The notes under the pieces are model-generated. The model ran no database searches. It saw only the letters and a list, made by a program, of their open reading frames with translations, and was not told the DNA's origin. A stretch of 64,000 bases of DNA from Proteus faecis (GTDB lineage Bacteria; Pseudomonadota; Gammaproteobacteria; Enterobacterales; Enterobacteriaceae): the NCBI RefSeq assembly GCF_003144395.1, contig NZ_PENZ01000045.1:373220-437219 (forward strand). The letters run 5' to 3'. Positions 61,490 through 64,000 of the stretch are shown piece after piece. Every line of letters starts with the position of its first letter. Position 1 is the stretch's first letter. The position numbers and the translations under genes were made by a program.

Positions 61490-63007
61490 GTGATCAAAGA
61501 GCCATTACAAGGAGGAAAACTTGCCTTAATGACCATCGCCCTTGCGTTGGCAACCTTTATGCAAGTTCTCGATTCTACAATCGCTAACGTAGCCATTCCA
61601 ACTATTGCAGGAAACTTAGGTGCCTCTAACTCACAAGGTACTTGGGTTATTACCTCTTTTGGTGTGGCGAATGCTATTTCTATCCCCATTACTGGTTGGT
61701 TAGCAAAACGTATTGGTGAAGTTCGACTCTTTATGTGGTCAACAGCACTTTTTGCACTAACCTCTTGGCTTTGTGGCATTTCTCAAAGTCTTGAAATGCT
61801 TATTTTCTTTCGTGTACTTCAAGGCTTAGTTGCAGGACCATTAATTCCTTTATCACAAAGTTTGCTATTGAATAACTATCCACCAGCAAAACGAAATATG
61901 GCACTTGCACTATGGTCAGTAACCATTGTTGTTGCACCGATTTTAGGGCCTATTTTAGGTGGCTACATCAGTGATAACTATCATTGGGGATGGATATTCT
62001 TTATTAACGTTCCATTTGGTGTGTTGATTATTATGTGTATATCAAACACCCTAGCTGGACGCGAAACCAAAACTGAAATTAAACCAATAGATACTATTGG
62101 TCTTGTTTTACTCGTCGTGGGTATAGGTGCTTTACAAATCATGCTCGATCAGGGTAAAGAGCTCGATTGGTTTAATTCGACAGAAATCATAGTCCTCGCC
62201 ATTGTGGCAGTAGTTGCACTCAGCTTCTTAATTGTTTGGGAGTTAACAGACGATCATCCAGTGATAGATCTCTCGCTCTTTAAGAGTCGAAACTTTACCA
62301 TTGGTTGTGTCACACTCAGCCTCGCCTATATGATCTATTTTGGCACCATTGTTTTACTGCCCCTGCTTTTACAAGAGGTCTTTGGCTATACAGCAACATG
62401 GGCTGGATTAGCATCAGCATCAGTAGGTTTACTGCCTTTAATTATCACACCGATAATAGGCAAGTTTGGTGGTAAAGTGGATTTACGCTATATCATCAGC
62501 TTTAGCTTTATTATGTTTTCTGTGTGTTTTTATTGGCGAGCTTACACCTTCGAACCAGGAATGGATTTTTCCACTGTGGCATGGCCTCAATTCTGGCAAG
62601 GTTTAGCCGTTGCGTGTTTCTTTATGCCATTAACAACAATGACATTATCTGGATTACCACCAGAAAAAATGGCATCAGCGTCAAGTCTTTCGAACTTCTT
62701 AAGAACATTGGCAGGGGCAATTGGCGCATCCTTAACCACAACAATTTGGACACAAAGAGAATCGCTTCACCATGAAACCTTTGTAGAAAAAATTAATCCA
62801 CTCGATCCTGATTCGCAAATGGCGTACCAACAAATGAATGATCTTGGTCTTTCAAATGAACAAGCATCAGCATATTTAGCGAAAATGATCACAGAGCAGG
62901 GATTAATTATTTCAGCCAATGAAATTTTTTGGTTAGCAGCAGGTATTTTCCTTATCATGATGGTCGTGGTTTGGTTTGCAAAACCGCCTTTCTCACCGGG
63001 GAAATAA
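61490..63007 (+). CDS. emrB: Multidrug efflux MFS transporter EmrB
   Basis: 505 residues (E. coli 512), DHA2 family with 14 helices. It shows MQVLDSTIANVAIPTIAGNLG (motif D), WLAKRIGEVRLF (motif A) and a drug-pump motif C near ALWSVTIVVAPILGPILGG. Proton-driven export of uncouplers and hydrophobic antibiotics through EmrA and TolC. GTG start at 61490, 15 bases after emrA. Confidence 0.96.
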   Translation: MIKEPLQGGKLALMTIALALATFMQVLDSTIANVAIPTIAGNLGASNSQGTWVITSFGVANAISIPITGWLAKRIGEVRLFMWSTALFALTSWLCGISQSLEMLIFFRVLQGLVAGPLIPLSQSLLLNNYPPAKRNMALALWSVTIVVAPILGPILGGYISDNYHWGWIFFINVPFGVLIIMCISNTLAGRETKTEIKPIDTIGLVLLVVGIGALQIMLDQGKELDWFNSTEIIVLAIVAVVALSFLIVWELTDDHPVIDLSLFKSRNFTIGCVTLSLAYMIYFGTIVLLPLLLQEVFGYTATWAGLASASVGLLPLIITPIIGKFGGKVDLRYIISFSFIMFSVCFYWRAYTFEPGMDFSTVAWPQFWQGLAVACFFMPLTTMTLSGLPPEKMASASSLSNFLRTLAGAIGASLTTTIWTQRESLHHETFVEKINPLDPDSQMAYQQMNDLGLSNEQASAYLAKMITEQGLIISANEIFWLAAGIFLIMMVVVWFAKPPFSPGK

Positions 63008-63032
63008 TGCCATTAACGTAGGCCTTATAAAT

Positions 63033-63074
63033 AAAAATCCCGCTTAAAAATCATAATAATTAAGCGGGATTTTT
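63033..63074. terminator. Bidirectional terminator between emrB and yfiF
   Basis: Fifteen-base-pair stem AAAAATCCCGCTTAA (63033-63047) / TTAAGCGGGATTTTT (63060-63074) with a 12-base AT-rich loop and T/A flanks. Convergent genes on both sides. Confidence 0.92.
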
Positions 63075-63101
63075 TATATTATATTTAAATCAATAAAGCA
63101 A

Positions 63102-64000
63102 TTAGCCTTTGTGCTGACGCCACCATTCAGCTAATAACACACCAGAAGCTACAGAGACGTTTAAGCTTTCAACGTGCCCAGTACCGCCGATGTAAATGCT
63201 CATATCACCTTGATTTAAAGTACCTTCACTTAAACCATCTTTCTCTTGACCTATGATAAGTACCATTTTCGCCGGTAATTGCGCTTTTGATAATGGCACA
63301 CTGCCTTTATGACTTGATGTTGCCACCAGCGTATAACCCGCTTTTTTAAATTTATCTAAAGTTTGAGCAAAATTATCAGCATCAATACCTTGGATATATT
63401 CAGCACCACCTTCTGCGGTACGAACAGCAGCACCAGATTCCAAGACAGCAGAATCAGGAGAGATAACGCCTTTCACACCAAAGTGTGCACAACTACGCAT
63501 AATAGCCCCTACATTATGTGGATTCCCCACATCTTCAAGTGCTAATACGCAATCATGTTCAGGTGCATCTTTCAGATAAGTTTCTGCATCATGACCAACA
63601 CGTTTTTTGATTAAAAAGCATACGCCACCATGATGATCAGTACGAGCGGCTTTGACCATCTCTTCTTCTTCAACAACATGATAAGCTTTACGGTTTGCAG
63701 CCATCCATTTTAGGGCATCACGAAAACGAGGTGTCACATCTTGTAAAAACCAAGCACGAACAATTGCATCAGGACGATTTTTAAACATTGCCTGACAGGC
63801 ATTTTCACCATAAATGCGGGTTTCTTCTAAACGCTGACGACGTAGCTGTTCAGGATCGATTTGGCTCTTGCCAGTAATGCCATCGTGCTCTTTAATTGCC
63901 TCTTCGCCCGCAGGGCGAGAAACCGTTTTCCATGGAGAAAAACTTCCGCCTTCGCTATCGCGAGAAGGTTTGGATTCATTACGTGATGTACCACGCCCTG
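63102..64000 (-). CDS. yfiF: YfiF, SpoU-family tRNA/rRNA methyltransferase (5' end outside window)
   Basis: The frame stays open through position 64000, so the start is outside. The visible ~299 codons hold a basic, low-complexity N-terminal part with SPWKTVSRP and [21 protein letters not shown] substrate-binding domain and the SPOUT knot follow, with [27 protein letters not shown] and [15 protein letters not shown]. It matches E. coli YfiF (345). An internal ATG at 63788 is within the conserved region and is not the start. The target RNA is not known to me. Confidence 0.92.
   Translation of the reverse strand, partial: GRGTSRNESKPSRDSEGGSFSPWKTVSRPAGEEAIKEHDGITGKSQIDPEQLRRQRLEETRIYGENACQAMFKNRPDAIVRAWFLQDVTPRFRDALKWMAANRKAYHVVEEEEMVKAARTDHHGGVCFLIKKRVGHDAETYLKDAPEHDCVLALEDVGNPHNVGAIMRSCAHFGVKGVISPDSAVLESGAAVRTAEGGAEYIQGIDADNFAQTLDKFKKAGYTLVATSSHKGSVPLSKAQLPAKMVLIIGQEKDGLSEGTLNQGDMSIYIGGTGHVESLNVSVASGVLLAEWWRQHKG

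Noticed and set aside
63102-63788. A complete 228-residue methyltransferase starting at 63788
   Set aside because: The same frame continues to the window edge with conserved YfiF sequence ([17 protein letters not shown]), so the gene is longer and cut by the window.

Overview
This AT-rich window is a typical stretch of gamma-proteobacterial chromosome. Gene content, gene order and protein sequences point to the order Enterobacterales, family Morganellaceae, most likely the genus Proteus. Many products line up almost residue for residue with their E. coli counterparts (GlnS, NagC, LeuS, DacA, LipA), while base composition is much lower in GC. A complete scsABCD copper/redox locus lies between lnt and gltI. 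I see no transposase, integrase, phage gene or CRISPR array. The assignment to Proteus is inference.

Layout: (1) 1-9.7 kb is an amino-sugar block: chitoporin chiP, glnS, the GlcNAc PTS gene nagE, and divergently nagB-nagA-nagC, with NagC-like and CRP-like sites between nagE and nagB. (2) 10.0-10.9 kb is a seven-gene tRNA cluster (Met, Leu, Gln, Gln, Met, Gln, Leu) behind one strong promoter. (3) 11.0-13.4 kb is the formaldehyde detoxification operon frmRAB. (4) 13.4-20.3 kb holds ubiF (minus strand), then miaB, ybeZ, ybeY, ybeX and lnt. (5) 20.4-24.1 kb is scsABCD on the minus strand. (6) 24.5-27.6 kb is the glutamate/aspartate ABC transporter gltIJKL. (7) 28-43.3 kb is the conserved housekeeping run leuS-lptE-holA-nadD, rsfS-rlmH-mrdA-mrdB-rlpA-dacA, ybeD-lipB-lipA and crcB/cspE. 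(8) 43.4-52.2 kb holds ogt, the class Ib ribonucleotide reductase operon nrdHIEF with Fur and paired NrdR sites, and the osmoprotectant transporter proVWX. (9) 52.4-57.7 kb is the least understood part: a small membrane protein gene, a long AT-rich gap with an orphan Fur-type palindrome, and an ynbA-ynbC-ynbD-like operon ending in an unrecognised membrane protein. (10) 57.9-64 kb holds an MFS transporter, emrR-emrA-emrB and the truncated yfiF.

The blocks up to cspE match the E. coli 15-minute region, and nrdHIEF-proVWX-emrRAB match its 60-minute region, so the window contains a rearrangement junction relative to E. coli near ogt. The best candidate for an undescribed system is the ynb-like operon. 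It encodes a CDP-alcohol phosphatidyltransferase, an alpha/beta-hydrolase/methyltransferase fusion, a PAP2/dual-specificity-phosphatase fusion and a small membrane protein, and could plausibly make and remodel an unknown phospholipid. Regulatory oddities include an intrinsic-terminator structure inside the first codons of lnt, a terminator before the last tRNA, an attenuator between gltI and gltJ, a ChiX sRNA pairing site on chiP, and a promoter with 5' hairpin and micro-ORF in the gap before rsfS.
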